Assembly: GCA_005878685.1 (NCBI GenBank)
Contig: VBLN01000112.1
Span: 1-6,254, forward strand
DNA from: Deltaproteobacteria bacterium
Lineage (GTDB): Bacteria > Desulfobacterota > Binatia > UBA9968
Direction: 5' to 3'
DNA: 6,254 bases
Below, piece by piece: positions 1 to 6,254 of the stretch (positions are counted from its first letter, which is position 1; each line of letters begins with the position of its first letter). Under the pieces are notes generated by a model. It was given only the letters and a program-made list of their open reading frames with translations, searched no databases and had not been told where the DNA came from. The position numbers and the translations under genes were made by a program.

Positions 1-314
1 CCCATGATATCTGTGGCGCCGTTGCGCAGCGCCTCGAAAGCGATATGCGAGCCCCGACTTTCGATCGTCTGGCTCACTGCGAGAATCGGCACTGGACGGG
101 TGGAGGCGATGGCCTCGATCGCCTGAAGTCCTCCCAGTACCGGCATGTTGAGATCCATCGTGATCACATCCGGGTTCAGTGAATTCCTAAGCTGGACCGC
201 CTCTTGGCCGTTTTTTGCCCAGCCCACGACCTCGATCTCGGAATCCTGGTTGAGCAACTCCCGCATCATGATCGCGATTAAGGGAGAGTCTTCGGCAATG
301 AGAACCCGAATCAT
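1..314 (-). CDS. cheB: CheB-type response regulator (receiver domain), C-terminus outside the window
   Basis: This is the first 104 complete codons of a gene that continues past base 1. It begins with the ATG at 314-312. The visible part is one receiver domain. It has the acidic pair in IAEDS (Glu8, Asp9), the phosphoacceptor Asp54 in ITMDLNMPVLGG (codon at 155-153), a Ser81 switch residue in LAVSQ and a GATD segment near residue 99-102. The TMDLNMP..GG form and the GAxD segment are typical of CheB, whose C-terminal methylesterase/deamidase domain would follow a linker outside the window. By family knowledge, phosphorylated CheB removes methyl groups from receptor glutamates and deamidates receptor glutamines. 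The gene starts 6 bases after the cheA stop, in the same reading frame (TGA AAA ATA ATG), with no Shine-Dalgarno sequence in view, so translation is probably coupled to cheA. A different receiver-containing regulator cannot be excluded without the C-terminus. Confidence 0.85.
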   Translation of the reverse strand, partial: MIRVLIAEDSPLIAIMMRELLNQDSEIEVVGWAKNGQEAVQLRNSLNPDVITMDLNMPVLGGLQAIEAIASTRPVPILAVSQTIESRGSHIAFEALRNGATDIM

Positions 315-320
315 TATTTT

Positions 321-2498
321 TCAAACGAAACGCTGGATGATGTCCAACAAATGTTTCTGGTCAAAGGTACCCTTAGTGATATAGGCGTCCGCACCTGCTT
401 CGATCCCCCGTTTCTTGTCCGCCTCCGTCTGGAGGGACGTTACCAGAATGACCGGGATATCCTTGAACCGCGACTCTTTTTTAAGCCTTTCGATCAAACC
501 AAAGCCGTCCATACGCGGCATCTGAATATCCGAGATCACGATGTCAAAGCTCTTTTCGTACAGTTTGATCAGGGCATCTTCTCCATCCACGGCTGTGGTT
601 ACGTCGAACCCGGCGGCTTCAAGAATATTCTTCTCCAGTGTTCTTGTGGTCAGGGAGTCTTCCGCCACCAGCACCCTCTTTTGTCTCGGCGGCGAACTTG
701 GGCTTAGAGAAGGCGTCGGCGAATGACGAGCAACTCCCTGGTGAGCAAGAGAACGCACGAGGTCGTTTGGGTTAAGGATAAGCGCGATCTGTCCTTTCCC
801 AAGAATGGTCCCCCCAGAGACGTGAGGTACCTGACTCAAAAGCTTTCCGAGCCCCTTAACGACGATTTCCTCTTCGCCCAGTAGAGCCTCTACCCCAAGG
901 ACAGCTCTTCCCCTTTGGGTGCGGAGCAAGAGGGCCGGGATAGTTCCGTTCTCACTCTCTTTGGGCAGATTGAGGATTTCTGCCATCCAGGCAAAGGCTA
1001 AAGGCACTCCCTCGATGACCACCGTGCTTTTCCCTTCTACCGAGCTAATCTGATCCGGGGAAAGCAACAGAGTTTTCTCGAGGGCATCGGCGGGCAGACA
1101 ATAAACGTCACCGCCGGTCCGGAAGAGCAGGGCGTGGGCCGTACTGAGGGTGAGAGGAAGCGAAAGGGTGAAGGTCACTCCCTTATCCAACCTCGACTCC
1201 GTGCTGAGGGAGCCCTTGAGATGCTCTATTCTGGCAAGCACCGCATCGAGTCCTACCCCTCGGCCCGAAACTTCGGTAACATTCTGGGCGGTAGAAAAGC
1301 CGGCGCGGAAAATTAACTCCCAGAGCTCTTCATCTTGCCAACGTGAGATCTCCTCGGTTGATGCGATCCCTCTCTGGACCGCCGTCTTCTCTATCTCTTG
1401 GCGACCAAGCCCTCTTCCGTCGTCGCTAACCGAGATCAGGACCCTTCCTCCCTCCTGTCGCGCAGCGATGAGGATCTTTCCCTTGCCAGGTTTTCCTCTC
1501 TGCGCTCTCTCTTTGGGGGGTTCCACCCCGTGATCGATCGAGTTCCGCACGAGATGGATCAAGGGCTCTCGGAGCTCCTCGAGGATCTTCTTGTCAAGGC
1601 GGGTCGAGGCCCCTTCCAAGATCAACTCAACATCTTTTCCTAGGTCTCGACCTAGATCACGGACCATTCTGGGAAAAGGTTCAAGAATCGTCGAGAGGGG
1701 GAGGAGTCGGAGATCTTTAACTCCTTCGTGGATTTCATCGACGAGCCGCTCTAGTCGGTGGGTACTCTCGGACAACCCCAGCAATGGATTGTAAAGCTCC
1801 TCACCCAAGGCGTCCAGCCGATTCAGAAGCGGGCCTTGTTTCGTGTCCCTTGTGAGCTTTTTCCGCACTTCCCCCAAGAGTTCCAAGGTCTCTTCCATTT
1901 GCCGAAGATTTTCCAGAGCCTCAATCTTAGAGACGAGGAGTTCCCCTACCTGGTTCATCAGGCTGTCGAGTTTATCGGTCTGGACGCGGATGGTCGTTAG
2001 ACCGCCTGACTCTTCTCTTTTTACCGATGGCTTAGGCGCTTCTGCGATAACTTGGGTTGCCTCCTTGCCCTCAGATGGGCGATTTGTCGGGGAAGGCTCA
2101 GAAGAGGATTTTTCTTCCGCGATCATCTGAATCTGTTTCAATACCTCGTCAACGCTCTCAGGTTCATCACCCCGTTCAAGGGCGTTCAGGGCTCGAGAGA
2201 CCGCATCGACATCCCTGTAGAGTGCGTCCATGATCGGTGGGCTGGCCTGTTTTTCGCCGCGGATCAATTGAGTGAGCAGGGTCTCGAGATAGTGGCTGAG
2301 GGTCTCGATGGTCTTAAAGCCCATCATCCGTGAGGCGCCCTTGAGGCTATGGGCTGAGCGCAGGATATCCTCCGAAGGCCCCCCGTTTGGTTGGCGCTCG
2401 AGCGCCAGCAGACCATCGTTCAGCATCTGGATGTGCTCTTTGCATTCCTCCTGGAAGATTTGAAACAGCTGTTGGTACTGCTGATCGCCTGCCTTCAA
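321..2498 (-). CDS. cheA: Hybrid chemotaxis histidine kinase CheA with C-terminal receiver domain
   Basis: This is a 725-residue cytoplasmic kinase that would take signal from the MCP/CheW array. Domains in order: an Hpt (P1) domain at about 1-115 with phosphoacceptor His50 in SAHSLKGASRMMG; a polar linker at about 128-166 with no recognisable CheY-binding P2 domain; a dimerisation helix pair (P3) at about 168-275; the HATPase domain (P4) at about 276-448 with N-box HLVRNSIDHG (Asn319), G1 DDGRG (359-363), GFST (400-403) and G2 GRGVGLD (412-418); a CheW-like P5 domain at about 450-585; a Ser/Pro-rich linker at 591-606; and a receiver at about 607-725 with Glu613/Asp614, phosphoacceptor Asp657, Thr687 and Lys709. 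All catalytic residues are present. The start is a TTG with a good Shine-Dalgarno sequence 6 bases upstream. The next in-frame Met (residue 25) would cut into the Hpt domain. The architecture matches WspE and FrzE. The receiver may be a phosphate sink or a route to the output. Confidence 0.96.
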   Translation of the reverse strand: MKAGDQQYQQLFQIFQEECKEHIQMLNDGLLALERQPNGGPSEDILRSAHSLKGASRMMGFKTIETLSHYLETLLTQLIRGEKQASPPIMDALYRDVDAVSRALNALERGDEPESVDEVLKQIQMIAEEKSSSEPSPTNRPSEGKEATQVIAEAPKPSVKREESGGLTTIRVQTDKLDSLMNQVGELLVSKIEALENLRQMEETLELLGEVRKKLTRDTKQGPLLNRLDALGEELYNPLLGLSESTHRLERLVDEIHEGVKDLRLLPLSTILEPFPRMVRDLGRDLGKDVELILEGASTRLDKKILEELREPLIHLVRNSIDHGVEPPKERAQRGKPGKGKILIAARQEGGRVLISVSDDGRGLGRQEIEKTAVQRGIASTEEISRWQDEELWELIFRAGFSTAQNVTEVSGRGVGLDAVLARIEHLKGSLSTESRLDKGVTFTLSLPLTLSTAHALLFRTGGDVYCLPADALEKTLLLSPDQISSVEGKSTVVIEGVPLAFAWMAEILNLPKESENGTIPALLLRTQRGRAVLGVEALLGEEEIVVKGLGKLLSQVPHVSGGTILGKGQIALILNPNDLVRSLAHQGVARHSPTPSLSPSSPPRQKRVLVAEDSLTTRTLEKNILEAAGFDVTTAVDGEDALIKLYEKSFDIVISDIQMPRMDGFGLIERLKKESRFKDIPVILVTSLQTEADKKRGIEAGADAYITKGTFDQKHLLDIIQRFV

Positions 2499-2504
2499 TC
2501 CGTG

Positions 2505-2510
2505 CTCCCT
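2505..2510 (-). promoter_or_regulatory. Shine-Dalgarno sequence of cheA, supporting a TTG start
   Basis: The minus strand reads AGGGAG here, 6 bases before the TTG at 2498-2496. It lies directly after the TAA stop of the MCP gene (2513-2511). The whole spacer is 12 bases and stays in frame with the MCP stop, so no upstream in-frame start exists. This site fixes the non-ATG start. Confidence 0.8.
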
Positions 2511-4541
2511 TTATTCCCGGTGATCTTCGAAATGGTTATCCTCTGCTACCTGGAATTTCTTGACCAGCCCTTGCAAGGAATGGCCCAGAGTGACCAATTG
2601 CGAGGCCGCGGCATTGGCCTGTTGTGTCCCGATGACGGTTTCTTTCATGCCCTGGTCGATGTTGCGCATGGCCTCGGAGACCTGATCCACGCCGATAGCC
2701 TGCTGGCGGGTGGCGAGGGTGATCTCCTGCACCGTCTCCACGGTTCGCTTGATGGCAGAGGTGACGCTTTGGAGGGTTTCACCGGCCTGAAGGACGTGCC
2801 TGACTCCCGCTTCGACTCCTTTGGTCCCCTCCTCGACGGTCAGGATGGTGCCGTGGGTGGCAGCTTGGATCTCTTGTATGATGGAGCCGATCTGTGCCGC
2901 GGCCTTCTGGCTCTGGTCGGCGAGCTTGCGCACCTCGGTAGCCACCACGGCGAAGCCTCTCCCATGCTCCCCCGCCCGAGCAGCCTCTATGCCTGCGTTT
3001 AGAGCGAGCATGTTGGTCTGTTCGGCGATGTTGGCAACGGTGTGGACGATAGAGCTGATTTTTTGGATCTGCTCGCTTAAGCTGAGAATGTTTTGTGCAA
3101 TCCCCTCCGCCTTGACCTTGATCAGGTTCATCTCCTGCACGCCTCTTTGGACCGCTTTGTTTCCATCTTCAACGACTTGCAGCGCTTCTTTCCACTGGGC
3201 GGTCACTTGTTCAGCGGTTTGTCCGACCTGGTTCGAGGATTGGGCCAGCTCGTTAATGGTGGTGGTGACCTCGTTAATCGAGGCAGCCTGCGAAGCGATA
3301 GTACGCTCTTGTTCTTCGGCGGTGGCCGACATCTGGCTGGCTGTGCTGCTTGTGTTGTGGACCAGGGCGGTAATGCGCGATACCATCTGGTTGAGATCGA
3401 CCACCATCTGGTTCAAGGACTTGGCGAGCAAGCCTATCTCTGACGTCTCCCGGGTAGAAAGGGCGGCAGTTAGATCCCCCTGTGCAACCCTGTGCGCAAA
3501 ACCAACCCCTTCACGGATGGGTTGAGAGATGTTCCGAGCGATGGCTAGGGATGCCCACAAGGCAAGTAGCACTGTCAAAGCGATAATCCCGAAGACCGTA
3601 TTTCTTAACTTAATGACGGAGGAAAACCCTTCGGCCTCGTCTATCTTGGCGATGAGAACCGCCCCCATCTCGGCCAGCGGCTGAAGAATTCCCACGACAG
3701 CAACCGCTCGGTAATCCCTGGAGACAGCTACGCCGTTCTTTTCTTGGAACCCCAGGCGAAGGGCTTCATTGTCCGGGACACTTTTGAGAACCGTCGATTC
3801 TTCGCTGAAGCGGGACTGGGTGAGCATCCGCCGGTCACGGTCGATGATAATAACCTCTCCGGTGTTGCCAAGACCGGAGCGTTCCTCGATCAGTCGATGG
3901 ATAGGTCTTAGCTCTATTTCTAGGATCCCGTAGCCCACCACATTGGCATTGTCATCGTGGATTGGACTCACCACCATGAAGACATGTTGTTGCGCTGGCA
4001 CCGAGAAAAAGACTGGGCTGATAGAGAAAGCCTCGGTTTTTTCTAGCTTGCTGAGGCCGATCTCCCTTAAACTCTTTCCTTCTTGAAAGAGAACTTTGGA
4101 GCTGGCAGCAATGACCTTACCCTCGTTATCGGCTATTAGAACATCGGCATAAGAAGGATTTGTCTCTTGGAGTGTACCGATGAGATTCTTCACTCGTTGC
4201 CTTCTCTCCTCAGGCGTTTTTGCCGCTAGATCGGGATAGACGACTCTAAAAGAAGATGAGAGAAGATCTTTGACGGCCGGATCACCGATAAGATTCTGAG
4301 CGTCCGATAGCTGGTCTTTTACCCAGGATTTAATGATGTGGGTCTTATTGTCCGCAACCGCGCTGAGCTTGTTAAGGATCTCTCTTTCTAGACTCCTACG
4401 GCTATTTTGATAAGCCATGATGCCGATTGTTAAAGCGGGTGCCAGAGAGAGGACAATCAACCACAGTGTCAGTCTGCCCCTTATAGTCGTCGGAAGGCCT
4501 CTGTAAAGAAAGGACGGGAACTGCAACCAATTTATTCTCAT
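2511..4541 (-). CDS. Methyl-accepting chemotaxis protein with dCache-like sensor, HAMP and MCP signalling domains
   Basis: This is a 676-residue inner-membrane receptor. A short basic N-terminus leads into transmembrane helix 1 (about 24-44). An extracytoplasmic region (about 45-312) follows. It looks like a double Cache domain: it has the [11 protein letters not shown] and [21 protein letters not shown] strand patterns, then a membrane-proximal half with [20 protein letters not shown] see no classical amino-acid-binding Cache signature, so the ligand is unknown. Transmembrane helix 2 is at about 313-334, then HAMP (about 335-388, with ISQPI and GDLTA), then a long helical signalling domain. 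Its hairpin tip at 505-530 is highly conserved ([19 protein letters not shown], then GRGF) and is the CheA/CheW contact. Candidate methylation sites are Glu409-Glu410 and Gln613-Gln614. The C-terminus lacks an NWETF-like CheR/CheB tether. The gene lies 30 bases after cheW1 and 12 before cheA, so this receptor very probably feeds this kinase. It resembles WspA in role, but WspA has a different sensor. Confidence 0.95.
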   Translation of the reverse strand: MRINWLQFPSFLYRGLPTTIRGRLTLWLIVLSLAPALTIGIMAYQNSRRSLEREILNKLSAVADNKTHIIKSWVKDQLSDAQNLIGDPAVKDLLSSSFRVVYPDLAAKTPEERRQRVKNLIGTLQETNPSYADVLIADNEGKVIAASSKVLFQEGKSLREIGLSKLEKTEAFSISPVFFSVPAQQHVFMVVSPIHDDNANVVGYGILEIELRPIHRLIEERSGLGNTGEVIIIDRDRRMLTQSRFSEESTVLKSVPDNEALRLGFQEKNGVAVSRDYRAVAVVGILQPLAEMGAVLIAKIDEAEGFSSVIKLRNTVFGIIALTVLLALWASLAIARNISQPIREGVGFAHRVAQGDLTAALSTRETSEIGLLAKSLNQMVVDLNQMVSRITALVHNTSSTASQMSATAEEQERTIASQAASINEVTTTINELAQSSNQVGQTAEQVTAQWKEALQVVEDGNKAVQRGVQEMNLIKVKAEGIAQNILSLSEQIQKISSIVHTVANIAEQTNMLALNAGIEAARAGEHGRGFAVVATEVRKLADQSQKAAAQIGSIIQEIQAATHGTILTVEEGTKGVEAGVRHVLQAGETLQSVTSAIKRTVETVQEITLATRQQAIGVDQVSEAMRNIDQGMKETVIGTQQANAAASQLVTLGHSLQGLVKKFQVAEDNHFEDHRE

Positions 4542-4548
4542 CTCGTTT

Positions 4549-4554
4549 CTCCCT
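4549..4554 (-). promoter_or_regulatory. Shine-Dalgarno sequence of the MCP gene
   Basis: The minus strand reads AGGGAG, 7 bases before the ATG at 4541-4539, inside the 30-base gap after the cheW1 TAG stop (4574-4572). It is the same hexamer as at cheA. The gap has no room for a promoter or a terminator hairpin. Confidence 0.75.
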
Positions 4555-4571
4555 CTTTAGTCAGGTTGGGG

Positions 4572-5114
4572 CTAGGTCTCTTTCACCACCAAGCGTGGGT
4601 CTTGCTGCAGCCTTTCCATATCGAGCAGGCTGAGCGGCCGGTTTTCCAATAGCAGTTCTCCCCTAATGAACGCGGCGCGTTCAGGATTCAGGGATAGGGG
4701 AGGGGCCATGATCTCCTTTGTTGAAAAGGTGAGGATATCCCGCGCCGAATCCACAACGACAGCCCACTTGTTTTCCTTGAGCCCTAAGACCAAAAGCGTG
4801 GGCACAATTTTATTCCATTCCTTCTGAGGAAGGCCCAGAATCGGGCAGAGGTCGATCACGGGCAAGAGTTCGCCCCTAAGGTTGATGATTCCAACCAAAT
4901 GGGACGGGGCAGAGGGAAGACGGCGCACCGGTACGGATCGGCGTGTCTCGGCGAGATACCTGAGTTCGATCCCATAGTGTTCCTCGCCGAGCTGAAAGGA
5001 GAAAACCGAGATCTTCTCCCGGTCTTCCTCCGGAGCAGGGACCTCGCTTAGAATCTTGGCTCTTTCCTGCAGAATCTCCTGAAGACTATTCCCACCTGTT
5101 GAGTCATTATCCAT
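4572..5114 (-). CDS. cheW: CheW-type adaptor protein (cheW1, next to the MCP gene)
   Basis: This is a 180-residue cytoplasmic scaffold that would link the MCP tip to the P5 domain of CheA. A polar 32-residue N-terminal extension precedes the CheW fold (about 35-170). The hallmarks are visible: FSFQLGEEHYGIEL at the first strands, RRLPSAPSHLVGIINLRGE (residues 64-82) followed by LLPVIDL, and a VVDSARDIL strand. The NLRG segment (78-81) is the conserved core of the family. The ATG start overlaps the end of the upstream cheW2 (ATGGATAA, 8 bases), which points to coupled translation, with a Shine-Dalgarno sequence further upstream. It differs strongly from its neighbour, so the two are not a recent duplication. 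Systems of the Wsp and Frz types also carry two CheW proteins, one of which may act on a different part of the array. Which is which cannot be told from sequence alone. Confidence 0.93.
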   Translation of the reverse strand: MDNDSTGGNSLQEILQERAKILSEVPAPEEDREKISVFSFQLGEEHYGIELRYLAETRRSVPVRRLPSAPSHLVGIINLRGELLPVIDLCPILGLPQKEWNKIVPTLLVLGLKENKWAVVVDSARDILTFSTKEIMAPPLSLNPERAAFIRGELLLENRPLSLLDMERLQQDPRLVVKET

Positions 5115-5613
5115 TAAACTGTCGGTCTCCTTGTCGTCGAAGATCCTCTTTCTGCCAATCTCCGGCTTCCTTAGATTCTACGATTGTCAAGATTCGATTC
5201 GCGTCCAAGATAGGGATTAAACGCCCTCCTAGCTTTCCGACCCCAACGATCCATCTGCCCTGTGGGCTTTTGTTGAAAGGAGTGAGGTCTGGTGCGGGCT
5301 CGATATCTTGACGGGGAAGCGTAATTAGAGACAATGCCTCATCGACGACCAGCCCGTAAAGTCCTTCTCGGAAGCGGACTACCAGGACGGCGTTCTTGAG
5401 ATCCCAGGGAAGGTGCTCCAGCCCCATGCGTTGCCTCAAATCAATGGCTGTAACGAGACAGCCACGCAGATTGAAGATGCCACAGACAAAGGGTGGGACA
5501 TCCGCAAGAGGTGTCAGCTCCGGCAAGGGGACTACTTCTTGGATCTCGTGGACATGGATCCCATACCAGTTCTGATCCAAGACAAAAGTGAGTAGCGTGA
5601 ACTCATCCTTCAT
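5107..5613 (-). CDS. cheW: CheW-type adaptor protein (cheW2, next to the CheR-TPR gene)
   Basis: This is a 168-residue single-domain CheW protein. The fold spans about residues 4-145: FTLLTFVLDQNWYGIHVHEI at the first strands, VVPLPELTPLADVPPFVCGI leading to the core NLRG (48-51), then VTAIDLR and a GLVVDEAL strand. A polar, charged tail of about 22 residues follows (147-168). Expected role: scaffold between receptor and kinase at the membrane array. In position beside the CheR-TPR gene it matches WspD of the Wsp system, while cheW1 beside the MCP gene would match WspB; this is inference from order only. The ATG start lies inside the last codons of the CheR-TPR gene (11-base overlap), with a moderate AGGGAA Shine-Dalgarno sequence 7 bases upstream. 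Its stop overlaps the start of cheW1. Confidence 0.93.
   Translation of the reverse strand: MKDEFTLLTFVLDQNWYGIHVHEIQEVVPLPELTPLADVPPFVCGIFNLRGCLVTAIDLRQRMGLEHLPWDLKNAVLVVRFREGLYGLVVDEALSLITLPRQDIEPAPDLTPFNKSPQGRWIVGVGKLGGRLIPILDANRILTIVESKEAGDWQKEDLRRQGDRQFNG
5127..5132 (-). promoter_or_regulatory. Shine-Dalgarno sequence of cheW1
   Basis: The minus strand reads AAGGAG, 12 bases before the ATG at 5114-5112. It lies inside the 3' end of cheW2. The spacing is somewhat long, and the 8-base gene overlap probably helps re-initiation. Confidence 0.6.
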
Positions 5614-6254
5614 GGTTAAGTTCCCTGTCGACGAGACTTAGAAGCTGCTGGGCGGTAATCCCGTTCGTCCCCTGAAGCGTGTCAGACAAAGGAGCGCTGC
5701 TCAGGAGCCTCTTTGCGACGGCTAAGCTCTTGCATGCCTTTTCAATTTGTCCCCGATCTCTATAGATTTTCCCAAGGTAGAAGTAACCCAGGGCGAAGTT
5801 CGGATCGATATAGATCGCTTTTTTGAACGCTTGCAGCGCCGCGTCTCTCTTGCCTTCCTCGACCCAGACGAGGCCCAAGGAGTAATGGGCCCAGAGATGG
5901 AGGGGGTCTAGCGCAAGGGTCCTTGAGAGCCAGTGGGAGGCTTCGGATAGATGGTGACGGTCGGCAGAGATTTGGCCTAGTAAGAAGAAAACACGGCTAT
6001 CTTCAGGGCTCTTTTCTGCTTCTCCAGCCAGGAGCACAAGGGCCCTGTCCACCTCTCCTTGGGAGATAAGATCGAGCGCCTCAGCCACTGGGTCCCTCAT
6101 GACTTTCTTATCTGAAGCTTCGTCCATTTTTGCTTGGCCTGCGGTTCGCCTTGGAAATTCATGGACGGGCAACGGCGGCAATAGACGAGGGATGGCTTTG
6201 GCGTTAAGGCTTTTGGATTGGGCCTTTTGATAAATAACCGTTTGGGGAAAGACC
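5603..6254 (-). CDS. cheR: C-terminal part of a CheR-TPR fusion methyltransferase (N-terminus outside the window)
   Basis: The frame is open without a stop from base 5603 to the right edge (about 217 codons). A start at the TTG 6181-6179 would give 192 residues, but that TTG has no Shine-Dalgarno sequence, and the 24 codons before it read through cleanly. The segment at the edge, VFPQTVIYQ, looks like the closing strand of a CheR SAM-dependent methyltransferase domain. A proline-rich linker (IPRLLPPLPVHEFP) follows, then TPR repeats. Three consecutive 34-residue units are in register, each with the xxLG...A...LDP pattern (twice ending in DP), preceded by a degenerate first unit. CheR-TPR fusions (WspC, FrzF) methylate receptor glutamates, and the TPR part mediates protein contacts that regulate or position the enzyme. 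The neighbouring CheW, MCP, CheA and CheB genes support this. The methyltransferase domain itself is not visible, so a stand-alone TPR protein remains possible. Confidence 0.8.
   Translation of the reverse strand, partial: VFPQTVIYQKAQSKSLNAKAIPRLLPPLPVHEFPRRTAGQAKMDEASDKKVMRDPVAEALDLISQGEVDRALVLLAGEAEKSPEDSRVFFLLGQISADRHHLSEASHWLSRTLALDPLHLWAHYSLGLVWVEEGKRDAALQAFKKAIYIDPNFALGYFYLGKIYRDRGQIEKACKSLAVAKRLLSSAPLSDTLQGTNGITAQQLLSLVDRELNHEG
5621..5626 (-). promoter_or_regulatory. Shine-Dalgarno-like sequence of cheW2
   Basis: The minus strand reads AGGGAA, 7 bases before the ATG at 5613-5611. It lies within the coding end of the CheR-TPR gene and supports this ATG as the start. Confidence 0.55.
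5693..5998 (-). repeat. Three tandem 34-residue TPR units encoded in the CheR-TPR gene
   Basis: Counting from the TTG at 6181, the units are residues 62-95, 96-129 and 130-163. Gly at unit position 8 (LLG, SLG, YLG) and Ala at position 20 are shared by all three. Asp-Pro at 31-32 is present in the first two and lost in the third. This is a protein-level repeat; the DNA has diverged and shows no obvious direct nucleotide repeat. Confidence 0.85.

Noticed and set aside
145..726. Several plus-strand open frames opposite cheB and the CheA receiver
   Set aside because: They are antisense to conserved receiver domains with intact catalytic residues, and show no domain or start signal of their own.
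2391..3002. Plus-strand open frame of 203 codons across the cheA/MCP junction
   Set aside because: It is a Leu/Asp/Gly-rich mirror of the antisense coding strand. Both strands cannot plausibly be coding here, and the minus-strand genes are unmistakable.
2821..3525. Plus-strand open frame of 234 codons opposite the MCP gene
   Set aside because: It lies wholly antisense to the conserved MCP signalling domain, its Ser/Cys/Trp-rich translation resembles no protein family, and it has no neighbours on that strand.
2511..4541. Identification of the receptor as WspA
   Set aside because: The signalling tip is shared by nearly all MCPs, and the sensor looks like dCache rather than the WspA type, so a specific symbol is not justified.
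4542..4571. Possible internal promoter or terminator in the largest intergenic gap
   Set aside because: The gap is only 30 bases, is mostly taken up by the Shine-Dalgarno region, and shows no hairpin with a T-tract and no -35/-10 pair.
6179..6181. TTG as the start codon of a stand-alone TPR protein
   Set aside because: There is no Shine-Dalgarno sequence before it, and the frame stays open to the window edge with CheR-like residues upstream.

Overview
The window is a single chemosensory (chemotaxis-like) operon read entirely on the minus strand. It is cut at both ends. In transcription order, from high to low coordinates, it holds: the C-terminal part of a CheR-type methyltransferase fused to TPR repeats (runs off the right edge); two different CheW adaptors; a membrane-bound methyl-accepting chemotaxis protein (MCP) with a double-Cache-like sensor; a hybrid CheA kinase with its own C-terminal receiver domain; and the receiver domain of a CheB-type methylesterase (runs off the left edge). 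There is no plus-strand gene, RNA gene, repeat, insertion sequence or CRISPR array that I can support.

The genes are tightly packed. The TPR gene and the first CheW overlap by 11 bases and the two CheW genes overlap by 8. The other spacers are 30, 12 and 6 bases. No space is left for an internal promoter or terminator, so the promoter must lie to the right of base 6254 and the operon continues to the left of base 1. Shine-Dalgarno-like sequences precede cheW1, cheW2, the MCP gene and cheA, but not cheB.

The parts list (CheR-TPR, two CheW, MCP, CheA-REC hybrid, CheB, no separate CheY in view) is that of the 'alternative' chemosensory systems, such as Wsp of Pseudomonas (cyclic-di-GMP output) and Frz of Myxococcus (reversal control), rather than a flagellar Che operon. 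The order CheW-CheW-MCP-CheA/REC-CheB is that of frzA-frzB-frzCD-frzE-frzG, but the MCP here is a transmembrane dCache receptor, unlike cytoplasmic FrzCD. A likely working model is as follows. The extracytoplasmic Cache domain senses an unknown ligand. The CheW proteins couple the receptor to CheA. CheA autophosphorylates at His50 and passes phosphate to its own receiver (Asp657) and to CheB. CheR-TPR and CheB set the receptor methylation level. The output protein is not in the window.

The organism looks like a free-living Gram-negative-type bacterium with moderately high GC content. Operons of this type are common in Deltaproteobacteria-like, Acidobacteria, Nitrospirota and NC10-like environmental lineages, but the sequence alone does not let me pick a phylum.
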